A DNA stretch of 64,000 nucleotides, taken from the NCBI GenBank assembly GCA_037176885.1, contig JAWWNJ010000018.1, forward strand, positions 2,232,001-2,296,000. Reading direction: 5' to 3'. The position numbers and the translations under genes were made by a program. Positions within the stretch are counted from its first letter, which is position 1. Each line of letters begins with the position of its first letter. Below the pieces are notes generated by a model. The model was not told the origin of the DNA, made no database searches, and saw only the letters and a program-made list of their open reading frames with translations. Below, piece after piece: positions 33,069 to 44,394 of the stretch. The DNA comes from Favolaschia claudopus. Lineage: Eukaryota > Basidiomycota > Agaricomycetes > Agaricales > Mycenaceae.

Positions 33069-33525
33069 GTTTCCTGAATTTCTCGGGGCCTGAAGTGATT
33101 CTTTTAACCTAAGATATCTTAGCCAATTTCTACGTCGAATAAATTCATGAAATTAGATTGATGGAATTTATAGCCGCAAGAAACTGAACGGAAAACAATC
33201 GGTTTACCCCAACAATAAATGTATCAAGATATTTTGCGAATAAAAAATCACTTCCTGGGCATGGAAATTGAGGGTCCCTGTAGCCAGGCCTGGTTCCCCT
33301 TGGTGCTGGACGAGGTCCCTCAATTTCTAGGACTATGAAGTGATTTTTTATTTGCAAAGTATCTTGACGGGTTTCTTGTCGCGGTAAACTAATCCTTTCT
33401 CTTTCAGTTTGTTGTGGCTATAAATTCCATCAATCTAGTTTCTTGACTGGTTTACTTGACGCGGAAATTGGCTGAGATATTCCAAGTTTAAAGTATCACT
33501 TCCCGCCCTAAGAAATTCAGGAAAC
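33069..33525. mobile_element. Fold-back element, arms ~220 bp
   Basis: Nearly the whole 457 bp folds on itself. GTTTCCTGAATTTCT pairs with the 33511-33525 end, GAAGTGAT..TATC with GATA..ATCACTTC, TTAGATTGATGGAATTTATAG with its complement near 33420, and the innermost AATTGAGGGTCCCT with GAGGTCCCTCAATT. Only about 35 bases remain as a loop near 33297. Arms are about 80% complementary with scattered changes. There is no coding capacity. Confidence 0.8.
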
Positions 33526-33893
33526 CCGAAAAAAAGTGAGACACCGTGGGAAAAATGGGTTCTCGACGCCAATCGCATTCTTTTGACCCGTTTCCTGGCC
33601 CAGAAAAAAGGAAATAAATTGCAGAAAATTATTTGACTATGAAATGGTGGTGTTGGAGAAGTGATGGTGGGCACTGTATATCCAGTGCGACTTGCAGTGC
33701 CTTGCCTAAAAAGGAATTTTTTCGCACAACACGGGTAAGCCAACTTCGACGAAATCGCAAACAATAAGCGTGTTCTTTGAGTCTTTCCTCGTTGTTTTGG
33801 GCAATCTGCATCCGTTACATACCACTTGTATATGCCAATACCACCATAATAATTACATACCCCTCTGCCGAAACAGTGCCGAAACTGCACTTA

Positions 33894-34018
33894 CAGTGGC
33901 GGTGCCATCTGATGCCACCCCCAAAAAATTGATGTGACCCCAATCGACTCCATTTGCATCAACAGTTCCAGAAATAGGCTGTTCTATTTTTAGGGGTGGC
34001 ATCAGATGGCGCCGCCAC
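33894..34018. mobile_element. Short MITE, CAGTGGCGG family
   Basis: 125 bp with inverted ends CAGTGGCGG(T)GCCATCTGATG, related to the 32555 element but with G/C changes, and a degraded outer right end (CCGCCAC then TA). The inner part repeats the ATGTGACCCC motif. Confidence 0.7.
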
Positions 34019-34177
34019 TAGAGCACCAGGAAGATAGAAGATTTGTTTAAGGTCTGTCTCATACCGATATGTATGGGGGCCAACTTACTGATATTTTTTA
34101 TGAGGCTCACTCTTGGCCCACTCACATTCAGTAATCTGAGGCTGCTCGCGAACACGTATTGATCACGTGCCCGCGAC

Positions 34178-34342
34178 TTTTTTTTTTTTTTTTTGTATCA
34201 GCATTTTTATACCGCAACAAGTACACTATCTACATACTAAGACGCGGTGCCCGGAGGGCGATAAATAAGGGAAGAGGTAAGTAGGAGAGGTTCGTCCGGG
34301 GGTGGTAGAGTATAGTCTCGGAGTCTAGAGTAAGTAGTGTGG
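34178..34342 (-). mobile_element. Poly(A)-tailed retro-insertion, 165 bp
   Basis: Read on the minus strand it ends in a 17-base A tract (34194-34178). It is flanked by the perfect 13-bp duplication ACGTGCCCGCGAC at 34165-34177 and 34343-34355. It has no ORF. It is either a 5'-truncated LINE or a SINE; no internal Pol III boxes were convincing. Confidence 0.75.
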
Positions 34343-34640
34343 ACGTGCCCGCGACACTGTTGGGTCAATAGCGTTTAGTAGGGAGTTTGTATCGAGTGCC
34401 CAGCGAGCAAATGAGTTAACCCGGTACATGTGCACTGTATAAAGAAACTACACCAAAGCATGCAATTCCGAAGGCAAGCGCGACTGGAGAGTCGGGGTGG
34501 CATCGCGTCGGTGGCATCATATGTACAAGGAAGAGGAATAGAGGGAGTTGTAGCAGTAGGCGCGCACCAGATATGTGTTCATCACTATGCGTAGAACCCT
34601 CGAATCCCAGCTCTCTGCCACCTAGTAAGGCGTCACGACT

Positions 34641-36473
34641 GAGTATATACTAGAAACGAAAACGAAAACGACTATATATAGAATAGCCGATAGATGGCCG
34701 GTGGTGCCCGTCGGCAGCAGGTTCAGAAACGAAAATGAAGCAGTCGGCACGGAACAAGTCAAGGTCGGCTCCATGACGCCAAGGGTCACGGTCACGTACA
34801 TGCTCATGTTGGTCCCGTTCCGATGCTCGGCTACTACTTAAAAATAACCGAAATTGCGTTTTTTCCCTCCGCAAATTGAGATGCTCGTGCAACTTAGCTA
34901 CTGCCGGCAGCCAACACAAATTAACAGATAAATATAAAATAATAATATTTGTTTACTTTATGTAGTCCATTCTTGTTTCCTATTTACATACCTTTAGTGT
35001 TTGTCTATAAGTATCATGTTTGCCACGAATCTCATACTTGGGTATCGTAAAAATTTCTATTTTATGATTTTGAAGTGGAGTGATCTTCACTCTTCAGGCA
35101 GCGATGGAGATCAGATGGGCTGATGGCAAGTCCCACAGCCACATCAAATGGCGCCGCGCTACAAATGTTGCACTTTGACGATTATAGTGTATATACAGCT
35201 GAAGTACTGTATACACAGATCTATATAGATATTATCCTGGTTAATTCAATGTTGAGGGATGCTCAACAAGAGGAAATTCGGAGGAATGTCACGCTGTGTC
35301 ACACATCTAGTGCACGCATAGAGTGACAGGACGGGACGAAGTTTTTGAGCCTGTGCCGGCCCCGGCACATAAACTTTGAGCGGCAAAGTTGTTTGTGAGA
35401 TCAAAACCTAGGATTTGGCCGAAGGGATTGGAGAGAAATGAATTTCTTATCGAGATATACTCGGCATGACCAAAAGTAACCGGAATTGTAGAATTTATAT
35501 AGGAATTTCAATGGTCAACCAGCTTTGATGGGTCCAGATCTTACCTATAGCATGTTTTCTCTGACTTGCATGACATAAACACCGATTGGAACATCGGACA
35601 GCCAGAGAAATATCCGAAATTCAGAAATTTCCCAATTTGGCAATATCTGCGTTTTTAAAATAGCAATTGGACAGATATGGGGTCAATGAGTACTTGAAAA
35701 ATGGGATTTAGGTCTTATGATAATGCAGATGAAATGCCAGAATTTAGCATCCTAGTCTCCACCTTTTGTGAGATGTTAAAAACTGGGCATAATGTTCAAC
35801 CATCATAACATAAATAATTGCAATTCAAATAGACGCACAACAAAGAGCACAGTGGACCCAAACTACTTCATATGCAACAGCATATACTTCTACCATGATT
35901 ACAGTACCAATCCTCCCAGCGGTTCTGTGTGCTAGCTTGCCATATATAGGCAATTTGTGATTCCGGTTACTTTTGGTCATACCGAGTAATCATTAGCCAA
36001 CACCTAACTTTCTCAGTTTTTTAAAATCCAAAAATCCGTTCGGCCAAATCCCAGATTTATATTTCAGTTACAACTTTGCCTCTCAACTTTTTCGGCACGA
36101 TACGGCTGCCGCCCACAAAACGTCGCGGCGTGTCGGCCATGGCATTTGGCAGGGATCCGTCATCAATCAACATGTACAAGCAGAACACTGATGACTCGAT
36201 CGCTGCCCACTCCCACTTCAATTAAGTGCTAAGTAAGACACGCCGTGTGCGTGACCTGGTACAGCCACTCGGACGTGTTCGGCAAGCGGCCGATGACACA
36301 ATAGACCACGTACATTGATATACTGTGACTGTGACATCAATCCAATCCTCTCGGCTTCTTTGCCCGGTCATTTTCGTTTCTGAATGCTGGCAATTGATGG
36401 ACTTGATGGCCTGGAAGGCCGCCTGATCATTATCAGCTAGCCGCGTTTTCGTTTTCGATTTTCGTTCATACCG
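34641..36473. mobile_element. Mutator-like element, long copy with nested insert
   Basis: The left end is GAGTATATACTAGAAACG and the right end, read inward, is GGTATGAACGAAAATCG. Both lead into repeated GAAAACGAAAACG. Flanks share GTCACGACT (34632-34640, 36474-36482), a 9-bp duplication. The outer thirds (34641-35095 and 36215-36473) match, inverted, the complete 709-bp element at 42442-43150. The middle ~1.1 kb is missing from the short copy. No transposase was found inside. Mutator-like assignment rests on duplication length and is tentative. Confidence 0.7.
35353..36098. mobile_element. 746-bp inverted-repeat element nested in the long copy
   Basis: GTGCCG..CACATAAACTTTG at 35353 is matched by CAACTTTG..TTCGGCAC ending at 36098. 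Further inside, ATTTGGCCGAA and CGGCATGACCAAAAGTAACC pair with CGGTTACTTTTGGTCATACC and TTCGGCCAAAT. The interior is AT-rich and noncoding. Clear target duplications were not seen. Confidence 0.6.
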
Positions 36474-36819
36474 GTCACGACTCCGTCTTGCGAGTCGCGT
36501 CGGACATGCGGAGAATCATCCCGAAAACATGGGGGACGCGGAGGGGAAGCGATAGAATGAACGCCGGAGCTATTAGGGTGGTAAAGTCTGGTGAAGGGCG
36601 GAGGAAACGGGACGAGGGGGTAGTGGTTGTTGGCGGACAAGAGTGAGTGACAGGAGCGAGAAGGATTGACAATGTGATGGCCGTCCCCATGCCGGTCTTC
36701 CCAAAAAGGCAGGCGCGTGTGTTGGCCCAAATTGGACTTGGCGCGGGGGAACACGTATTGGTCACGTGTATCCCCAGTGTTGGGGGGATAACGTTTCTTG
36801 ACTAAGTCAATTGCGAACT

Positions 36820-38978
36820 ATGGACGACGGACTGCCTCCTTTTGTGCCACCTGGCGCTGCACCAACAGCGGCTTCGGGATCCGCCCTTTTATGGCCTAAT
36901 TTTCCTCCGACGTACCGTGACCTCGTGGCTTTCCAGATGCCAGCGACAGCTGCAGACACAAGCACGACTAACACCACCGCGCCATGGTCTGGCGCACATC
37001 CCCCGCCAATCCCGCTTTGTTACTCATATCTGGACCCCTCCATCCCCGTCAGAGCGCTCGCAGGGTTGGAATGCTACCTTTCCAACCATCGTCTTTGGGC
37101 CCGGCCCACTCCCAACGATGCTCGCGCGTTGTGGCGTCAGCTTCAGGATTCGTACCAGGGCCTGCCCATCACCCAAGAATCATGGTTGACGAGCGTTCTC
37201 ACAATTCTCAATCTCATTGTGGCTGCGCTGCTGAAGGACCTGGGCCTTGCTCATGCCCTTCTTTCATACGATCCCCATCTGTTATTCTCTCAGCATGGAG
37301 ACAAAGATTGGCTTGCCACAAGCAGCCCAGTCGGCAATACTGTTCAGGCACTCATCGAAGTGATGGAGACAGCTGGGGGACCCAATCGCCTTCCAATTGG
37401 AGCGCCAATCGTGCCTCCGCTGATTGGGGGTGGGTGCTCGGTCGAGCTCAAACTGAGCAATGTCCTGCTTGAATACTCACATTACTTCTCCGAGCCGTTT
37501 CACACCTTTCAGCCTCTATCCGCGTACACGCAGGGAAGCGCCATCGTCTTCAAAGTCACGCTTCTCCTTTTGCTTCTTCAAAGTTCACAAAGCTGACCAG
37601 TCATTACAGCTGGACTTGCAAATGCAAAATCGTGTCATAGCTCGCCGCGTCTCGTCGTATGCCCCGAGATTCGGCATCATATATACTGGACAGTACTTTT
37701 TGCTGGCTGAAAACGGTGACTTTCCTCATTGTCAGCTACACGTCAGCATTGACTGTATTCATAGTGCACCCCCTGACAATTTTGGCTTCGTATTGGAGCG
37801 AAACCCCTCAGGGAAAGCCGTTTCCTCGTGGTCCTCCCCTTACGTCACCTTTCGACAGGGACGTTCGAATCAGGGGCCTCGGATTGTCACAGATTGAGCA
37901 TATAGCCGGCGATGATGTGCCGCCGTTTCCGGGATTTCTCGCCCTCCTAGTCGCAATTAACGCCCGGCCTGGGATGCTCGAATTTGATGATCCAAATTCG
38001 GAATCAATGCTTCCTGGCCTATCCTCATATCTCAGTCTGTATGGGTCCCTTCAGTCTGCTACCCATCAAGGCCAGCAATCTACAAGGACCAGTCCTCGCA
38101 ATACTAGGTTGGAGCCCGGCGCCGCTTTTCCCATATCCCGACAAAATCACAGTGCTATCATGAGGTTTGGGTTACAGATCACACACTTAGTGGTCCTGTT
38201 CCTAAGCATGGCTTTGTCCCACTTGGTGCCAACTAATTTGTGGCCTTCAAGTGGGACGGAGGGCCTCCGCTACAGGCACATCGTACGTGCGCGCTACCCC
38301 TATTACTCGCTCGACTCATAACTGGGCGTTTTAGACTTTCCATTCTTGCCTTGACTTCACATCGACTGAGCGGCGAGAGCTGGTTGAATTTGACCCTCAA
38401 ACTGTTGCCAAGCCACGCAACGGCCCCTGCGAATGCTCTTACACTATTTCATTTCACCTCACCCTCGATCAGTGCATCAAATATGGTGGGCAGAAAGCAG
38501 TATTCCGTGGATCGGTTGGGGATCAACGAGTGGTTGTGAAAATCTACGATGCGGCCCTATTCGACGAACTCTTCCGTGAAATGGCAGCCTACGAGAGACT
38601 TTCTCAAGTGCCTGGAGTGCCAAAATATTTTGGCGTCTTTGGGCCCTTGGAATGTGCTTGGGCTGCTCTGATTGTTCAAGATGCGGGGGTGCCTGTGAGC
38701 TGGGACAGCTTGGATCCAGATGAACGGTTCGTTAACTTTTCCTCAACCCGTTGCCGCTGAAACAAGCAAAACTGTTAAGGAATTCCGTCTTCGAGATAGC
38801 GCTGAATATTCACCGTGCAGGAGTCCACCATGGGGACCTTGCCCCCAGGAACGTTGTGCGTGACCACAATGAAGGCTCCATCGCAATCATCGACTTCGGG
38901 CATGCGTCACTCAAGCACACATGCCACGACCACTGCGCTGAGTTGCTCAGTCTCCAACAAGATCTACAGATGTTGTGA
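36820..38978 (+). pseudogene. Fungal protein-kinase-like gene, probably decayed
   Basis: The first exon (36820-37560, MDDGLPPFVPPGAAPTAA) is open. A ~50-bp GT..AG intron leads to LDLQMQNRVIARRVSSYAP, and another to HPLTILASYWSETPQGKPF and GLSQIEHIAGDDVPPFPGF. The C-terminal kinase half has the beta-3 lysine (VVVKIYDAALFDELFREM), the catalytic loop HHGDLAPRNVV and the DFG motif (IIDFGHA). Between 38160 and 38410 the frame changes more than once and passes TAA at 38234, and I cannot tell introns from lesions. The order resembles atypical Agaricomycete kinases. Expression or activity is doubtful. 34356-34640 and 36483-36819 have no gene that I can see. Confidence 0.55.
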
Positions 38979-40106
38979 AGGTAAAGGTTAGATGCCTAGC
39001 AATCCAGAATACGATAATTTTGTGTACAACAACCTTGAGTTTCCTGATCTACCCCAAGAGGTGAGCGATCTTGGCCGATCAGACACAGGGCTCTTTGACA
39101 ACCCCCCCAAATTAGGCAATCCGATAAAGCCGACCAGCTTTTCCTGGCTCGACCGTTCGACTTCTTTCTGTAGCTCAGAACTCGCACCGATAACGCTGAG
39201 ATTTTGGCTACCCCCCCATTTTGATACTCTAAGAATCGCCTTGTGGTCTCGGATTATCTCGTTCCCCCATGTTTGGAACACATTTGCATGTTTGATTGAC
39301 CCTGATGACATTCGGCAATGATTCGGCAGCCGTCGGTGAAATGTGGACGACCCGGGTGAAATCGGAGACTGATCCCCTTATCTTTTTTTATCTCTCTTGA
39401 TCTTCCCCAACGCGTTTATTTTGGGGGCGGATCAATTACGACCCCCCCCCTCGCTCAACTTTTGGAGCCCTGTGTCAGGGACTTTTTAATTGCTCACCTC
39501 TTGATCTACCCTCAGGTAGCTGATCAAATAACAATCTTATCGCGACAACGCCGTAGATGATCGGTATTGACAAACATTGATTATCATTGAATCATCACAG
39601 TTCGTGTGGTGATGAGTCATTCTCCATATGCTTTCCTTCTTATACATTGAAAAGGCTGTACAGTGTATGCTAGTGTATGGGTGCGATTGATTGTTCACAC
39701 GGTCTGTGGCAGTATAAATAGCGTAGTATATTCTCTTTGTACTTTAGTCAGTTCATTTCTCGAAGCAAATACTGCACCACCCAACCCCTTATCCTTTGAT
39801 CTGGGGCGCAAGGCTTTGATTGTGACATAATAAAAGGACTGCTCTCTAACCTTCGTACCGCCCTACCCCGCCCTATTCCTTCGGGGTGTTTTCCGAGAAT
39901 GATAGACTGCACGGCCATTTCAGATTCCCTTGCCTGAATGCACATTAATGGCTGTGCATAGGAAGGCAAGTCGGACACTTCAACAGATGGAAAATCGACG
40001 ATCTCTGAGTGACCGATACATTCCGAACACAGGCACGGGGACGGCTTAAGTTCTCTGTTACGACTCTGTCAGTAATCGGGGGGTGGGAGAACTTTTGGGC
40101 GGTAGT
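38979..40106. other. No gene recognised
   Basis: A 109-aa plus ORF at 38992-39321 overlaps the 3' flank of the kinase-like gene and has no recognisable motif. The rest is noncoding with a C-rich tract near 39445 and a TATAAATA box at 39713. Confidence 0.4.
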
Positions 40107-40350
40107 ACGTCTGGGCCGATTGAACCGTGACACCTACCATCACCTTTTCTGCTCATATTGCTCTGTGCGCGTTGGGGTGTTTCTTGTGGCCTGGATCCTC
40201 AAGGAATGCCTCTGAGCAATGAGGAATGGCAGCCTGCCCTCCGTCCACGCTCGGATGCCTTCTAGGAGCTATAGGCGGCACTCATTTTTACACGAAGATA
40301 ACGCGGGCAAGGGGTGATGGTAGGTGCCGCGGCTCAATCGGCCCAGACGT
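40107..40350. mobile_element. 244-bp MITE, ACGTCTGGG ends
   Basis: ACGTCTGGGCCGATTGAACC and CACCTACCATCACC at 40107-40146 are matched by an inverted arm at 40313-40350 with three changes. The end motif ACGTCTGGG also occurs at the 3' end of the SET-gene fragment and in the palindromic repeats at 40663 and 41916. Confidence 0.65.
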
Positions 40351-40356
40351 TTACAA

Positions 40357-40497
40357 GCCCAACCATTTTCCCACATGCCAAAGATCAGTCAACTGTCAAA
40401 ACTGTCCTCTATTGACCATATACGGAACGATATCCGAACAGTGTCCTACTGTACAACTCGAATTGCTTGTAAACGTCTGGGTATCCGAGACTAGTCT
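40357..40497 (+). pseudogene. Fragment of a SET-gene 3' end
   Basis: About 140 bp match 57935-58056, the last exon of the SET-domain gene, at roughly 80% (GATCA(A/G)TCA(A/G)CTGTC, then TCCTCTATTGACCATAT, and GTCTGGGTATCCGAGACTA). A ~15-bp replacement interrupts the match near 40460. No SET core is present here. It shows that a relative of that gene was copied or moved. Confidence 0.6.
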
Positions 40498-40662
40498 TGT
40501 CCCACCCAGACATGAAGTCTTTGGTTCTTATATAGATACACTGACTCGGAAATAATATCGGATCACCGGGTTCTGAAACTTTGGGCCGTTACTGAGGCTG
40601 GAGTGTGAGAGGAGTTTCTAAAGTAGATAGTGTATGAAGTACCTTACCATGTACCCTTTCTA

Positions 40663-40786
40663 CTGTCTCGGTAACCCAGACGTTCTGAGAGCACAGCGGA
40701 CCTGCGGTCCGCAATTGATCCGTACCACGCGAGTTCGGGTGAATTTGATGTGCGGAAGTGCTCTCAGAACGTCTGGGGCATTTGGT
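40663..40786. repeat. 124-bp palindromic repeat, arm A
   Basis: An identical, or nearly identical, inverted copy lies at 41916-42039. Each unit itself begins with CCCAGACGTTCTGAGAGCAC and ends with its complement. The shared block also includes the flanks CTGTCTCGGTAA and CATTTGGT, so the pair may be long ends of a 1.38-kb element (40663-42039). Confidence 0.8.
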
Positions 40787-40832
40787 TAGTCTCCCGCAGT
40801 CAGACTCTATGAGATATATGATAGTCGATATA

Positions 40833-41096
40833 CTGTAGTATTTCGTTCCATTCGTAAGCCGGTTTTGGGTGTGACACCCCTTACGAATTTACCCTTTCGT
40901 AAGGAGGCTTTGTGACCCTGTGACTTACGAAAAATTTCGTTTTTTTACCCCTTTTTTGGCCCAGAAATGCGCCAAAATCCGAGTCACAGAGGGAAACCTT
41001 TCGTAGGACCCCTTTGTGACGCTGTGACTTACGAAAATTTTCGTAGGATTTGGGGTCTGTGACCTGTGACCTTACGAATTGAACGAAATACTACAG
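40833..41096. mobile_element. Mariner-type MITE, CTGTAGTATTTCG
   Basis: 264 bp, inverted ends CTGTAGTATTTCGTTC, TA on both sides (40831-40832, 41097-41098). The interior has four or five alternating TTACGAA/TTCGTAA words and CTGTGACCTGTGAC near the right end, as in the 31731 element. Confidence 0.85.
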
Positions 41097-41098
41097 TA

Positions 41099-41915
41099 TC
41101 TTTTTATAGAGTCTGATTTTGTTGGCACCTGTCAAATGGGACCTCGGATTTTGTGACAATTTGATGGCACGTGCAGATAGTCCCACGCCCAAATTCGGAC
41201 GATTTTGCTATTGCCCCAGATCTACAGGCATTTTGAATCCATAAACCATTGCAGGGGCACTATTAAACACTGCACCACTAATTTCTATGGGCTCAGGACT
41301 CGAATATTGATAGGAAGTGTGAATTCAACCAATTCTGATACCTCGTTGAAAACACCGTCGTTTTTGTATGTCCACTGTCAGGGTAAGCGGCCACTACCTT
41401 TCCTAGGCTATTCGATTGTCTCAAAGCTGCACATATGCGCACAGACTCACAAAAGGCCAAACGAAGCCTTGCGTCCCAATCCTGACGTGAGAAATGTGAC
41501 ATGTCACATCAAAAACCGAGGTCCTGGTTGACAGGCGCCAACAAATACAGACTAGCATTTGGTGCCACAACACGCACATGCTGCCACACCCATTTTTCTA
41601 CCTCTTCCCCGCCAATTTTGGATCCAAAATTTTTTGAGAACACAGAAGGGCATCCATTCTTTGATATTCACAATTTATTTCATTCATTATGTGGTTGTTC
41701 TGGACCACTCAAAACCGGCACTTTTGTGTGCAATTTGGCTGAATGATATGTGATGGGGTTCAAAGACTGCTCAGAAAAAGCTGGAAGTTGCTGAGGATCA
41801 TATGTAGGTGTATACAACGCATTCTGCGAGCTTACTAAGGGTGTAGGGTCATTAAGGGCGCGGTTAATGGACGGGGAGGCATAGCGTGATGTGACAGCAT
41901 GTGCGGTGTTACGGT
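41099..41915. other. No gene recognised
   Basis: Small ORFs only (for example 41205-41531), none with a recognisable motif. This is the interior of the segment bounded by the two 124-bp inverted repeats. Confidence 0.4.
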
Positions 41916-42039
41916 ACCAAATGCCCCAGACGTTCTGAGAGCACTTCCGCACATCAAATTTACCCGAACTCGCGTGGTACGGATCAATTGCGGACCGCAG
42001 GTCCGCTGTGCTCTCAGAACGTCTGGGTTACCGAGACAG
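41916..42039. repeat. 124-bp palindromic repeat, arm B
   Basis: Inverted partner of 40663-40786; see there. Confidence 0.8.
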
Positions 42040-42221
42040 CCCTTTCTACACATAAAAGCTTGAGGTCCAATTCGGCGGTGTTGTGGCAAGAGAGTGTGAT
42101 CATCGCGCACACGTGATCCAATTGTTTTTCCCTGTTTGACAGCTGTCAAATTGTTTAATCCGAACCACCACAACGACGCCCTAAACTCTGCTTTCTCTGC
42201 ATACAACTCATTCTCTACATC

Positions 42222-43936
42222 ATGTGCGACACCTCTGCCACGAAGAAATCAGCTATTGTCGCGCTGAAGGAGGCTGGCTGGTCGAATCGGGATGTGGCAG
42301 AAAAGGAAAATGTTGCGCCCTCTACCGTCTCCAGAATCAATGCCCGCTACGGACCAACCCACAATTTTGACGCGAAAACTCCCAGGCAAGGACGCCCACG
42401 CAAAATCAACGAGCGGGATGTCCGTAAAGCACTTAGACTGCGGTATGAACGAAAATCGAAAACGAAAACGCGGCTAGCTGATAATGATCAGGCGGCCTTC
42501 CAGGCCATCAAGTCCATCAATTGCCAGCATTCAGAAACGAAAATGACAGGGCAAAGAAGCCGAGAGGATTGGATTGATGTCACAGTCACAGTATATCAAT
42601 GTACGTGGTCTATTGTGTCATCGGCCGCTTGCCGAACGCGTCCGAGTGGCTGTACCAGGTCACGCACACGGCGTGTCTTACTTAGCACTTAATTGAAGCG
42701 TGAAGATCACTTCACTTCAAAATCATAAAATAGAAATTTTTACGATACCCAAGTATGAGATTCGTGGCAAACATGATACTTATAGACAAACACTAAAGGT
42801 ATGTAAATAGGAAACAAGAATGGACTACATAAAGTAAACAAATATTATTATTTTATATTTATCTGTTAATTTGTGTTGGCTGCCGGCAGTAGCTAAGTTG
42901 CACGAGCATCTCAATTTGCGGAGGGAAAAAACGGCAATTTCGGTTATTTTTAGGTAGTAGCCGAGCATCGGAACGGGACCAACATGAGCATGTACGTGAC
43001 CGTGACCCTTGGCGTCATAGAGCCGACCTTGACTTGTTCCGTGCCGACTGCTTCATTTTCGTTTCTGTACCTGCTGCCGACGGGCACCACCGGCCATCTA
43101 TCGGCTATTCTATATATAGTCGTTTTCGTTTTCGTTTCTAGTATATACTCCTTAGACTGCTGTCTTCAGGCAAAGCCAAGAATGCTTCGGACTTGCAGAG
43201 GAAATATTTCCCCCATTTGCACGTCGATACGATCCGGGCTGCCCTCAAAAAACAAGAATTGAATGCCTATGTGCGTCAATCTCGACCCTTGTTGACACCA
43301 GCCCACCGGAGGAAGCGAAAAGAATGGGGGGAACTGCATTGTTATTGGACACCGGAGGATTGGCGGGCGGTGATCTTCTCATCATTGGGTCGGATGGGCG
43401 GCAGTGGTGCTGGAGAGAGCCGGGGCAAGCAAGTGACGCCCGATATACCAAGAAGAATAAACACGGTGGCGGGAGTGTGATGGTGTGGGGGTGTATTACC
43501 CGATATGGAGTCGGACAACTTCACCGGATCGACGGAATCATCGACCGCTTCGGTTACACCGACAATTTGGCCGAAACCCTCCCGCGGACCCTCGACAAGC
43601 ATGATTTGGATCGCTCGACTGTCTATTTTCAGCAGGACGGCGATTCAAAGCATGCGCTCCAAGCATGCTTTGGGGTGGCTCGAGCTTGAAGGCTTTGAGG
43701 TTCTTCCCTGGGCATCAAATTCACCGGATATGAACATCATCGAGAATCTTTGGGGTCATTTGGAGACCATGGTGCGCGCTAGGGATCCACTGCCGAAGAA
43801 CAAGGAGGAATTATGGGCCGCTTTGAAGGAAGAGTGGGAACAAATTGATCAGGCATATATCGACAAGTTATATGACAGCTTGCCCAATCGGGTGCGGGAT
43901 TTGTTGAAGGCAAATGGTGGGGAGACTCGTTATTAG
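42222..43936 (+). pseudogene. Tc1/mariner transposase, interrupted and mutated
   Basis: The start MCDTSATKKSAIVALKEAGW at 42222 begins a Tc1-type helix-turn-helix region (SNRDVAEKENVAPSTVSRIN) with a GRPRK hook. At 42441 it is split by a 709-bp element with a 10-bp duplication. The frame resumes at 43151 (KNASDLQRKYFPHLHVDTIR, TPEDWRAVIFS). Around 43377 a small deletion shifts the frame and removes the first catalytic Asp region. The rest of the core follows (GGGSVMVWGCITRYGVGQLH, VYFQQDGDSKHA), with another frame disruption at an AAGCATGC duplication near 43655. The end is NSPDMNIIENLWGHLE and LPNRVRDLLKANGG. It cannot encode active transposase. Confidence 0.85.
42442..43150. mobile_element. 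Mutator-like element, short copy
   Basis: 709 bp from GGTATGAACGAAAATCG to GTATATACTC, flanked by the perfect 10-bp duplication CTTAGACTGC at 42432-42441 and 43151-43160. It is an internally deleted relative, in inverted orientation, of 34641-36473. Removing it restores the Tc1 frame at the junction (ALRL then LSSGKAK). Confidence 0.85.
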
Positions 43937-44079
43937 TGGCTGGTGTGTTTATTTCCACCAACGCTGCCTTGAACGAGCATTTCTGACTCTGATTTCCTAA
44001 AGCGGCCAAAACCAGATTTATGATTAGATCACCCAGCATCACGAAACTGGCCATCCAGCGCCGGATTTTCAGTTTGCTT

Positions 44080-44135
44080 GCTCAATATTTTACATGTATA
44101 TAGTACACCTCATTACTATTTGTTTGATTTCCGAG
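44080..44135 (+). repeat. ATTTTACATGTAT repeat, copy 1
   Basis: About 50 bp (ATTTTACATGTATATAGTAC, then ACACCTCATTACTA and TTTGTTTG) recur directly at 53695-53748. It may be the flank of a dispersed element. 43937-44394 has no gene that I can see. Confidence 0.55.
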
Positions 44136-44394
44136 TCAGGCCAGACCCGAATGAGAAGGTATAGTCAGAATCACAGCAAAAATTGACCGAAATCTCAATC
44201 TGACAGTTTTTGATCCGAATTACCCCCTTTTGAAGCTTATGTAACAGCGTGGGTGAAGCCTTAAGTCAGTATTCCGACCTCGTGTAAGGATGGGTGCCCC
44301 TTGATACGCGTTTTTTCCCATCGCCCTTCAAAATGAGTGAGAAACACAGGTGCCAGGTCTAGGCTCTCTAGTGCCGCTCCACTGTAAGTTCCCC

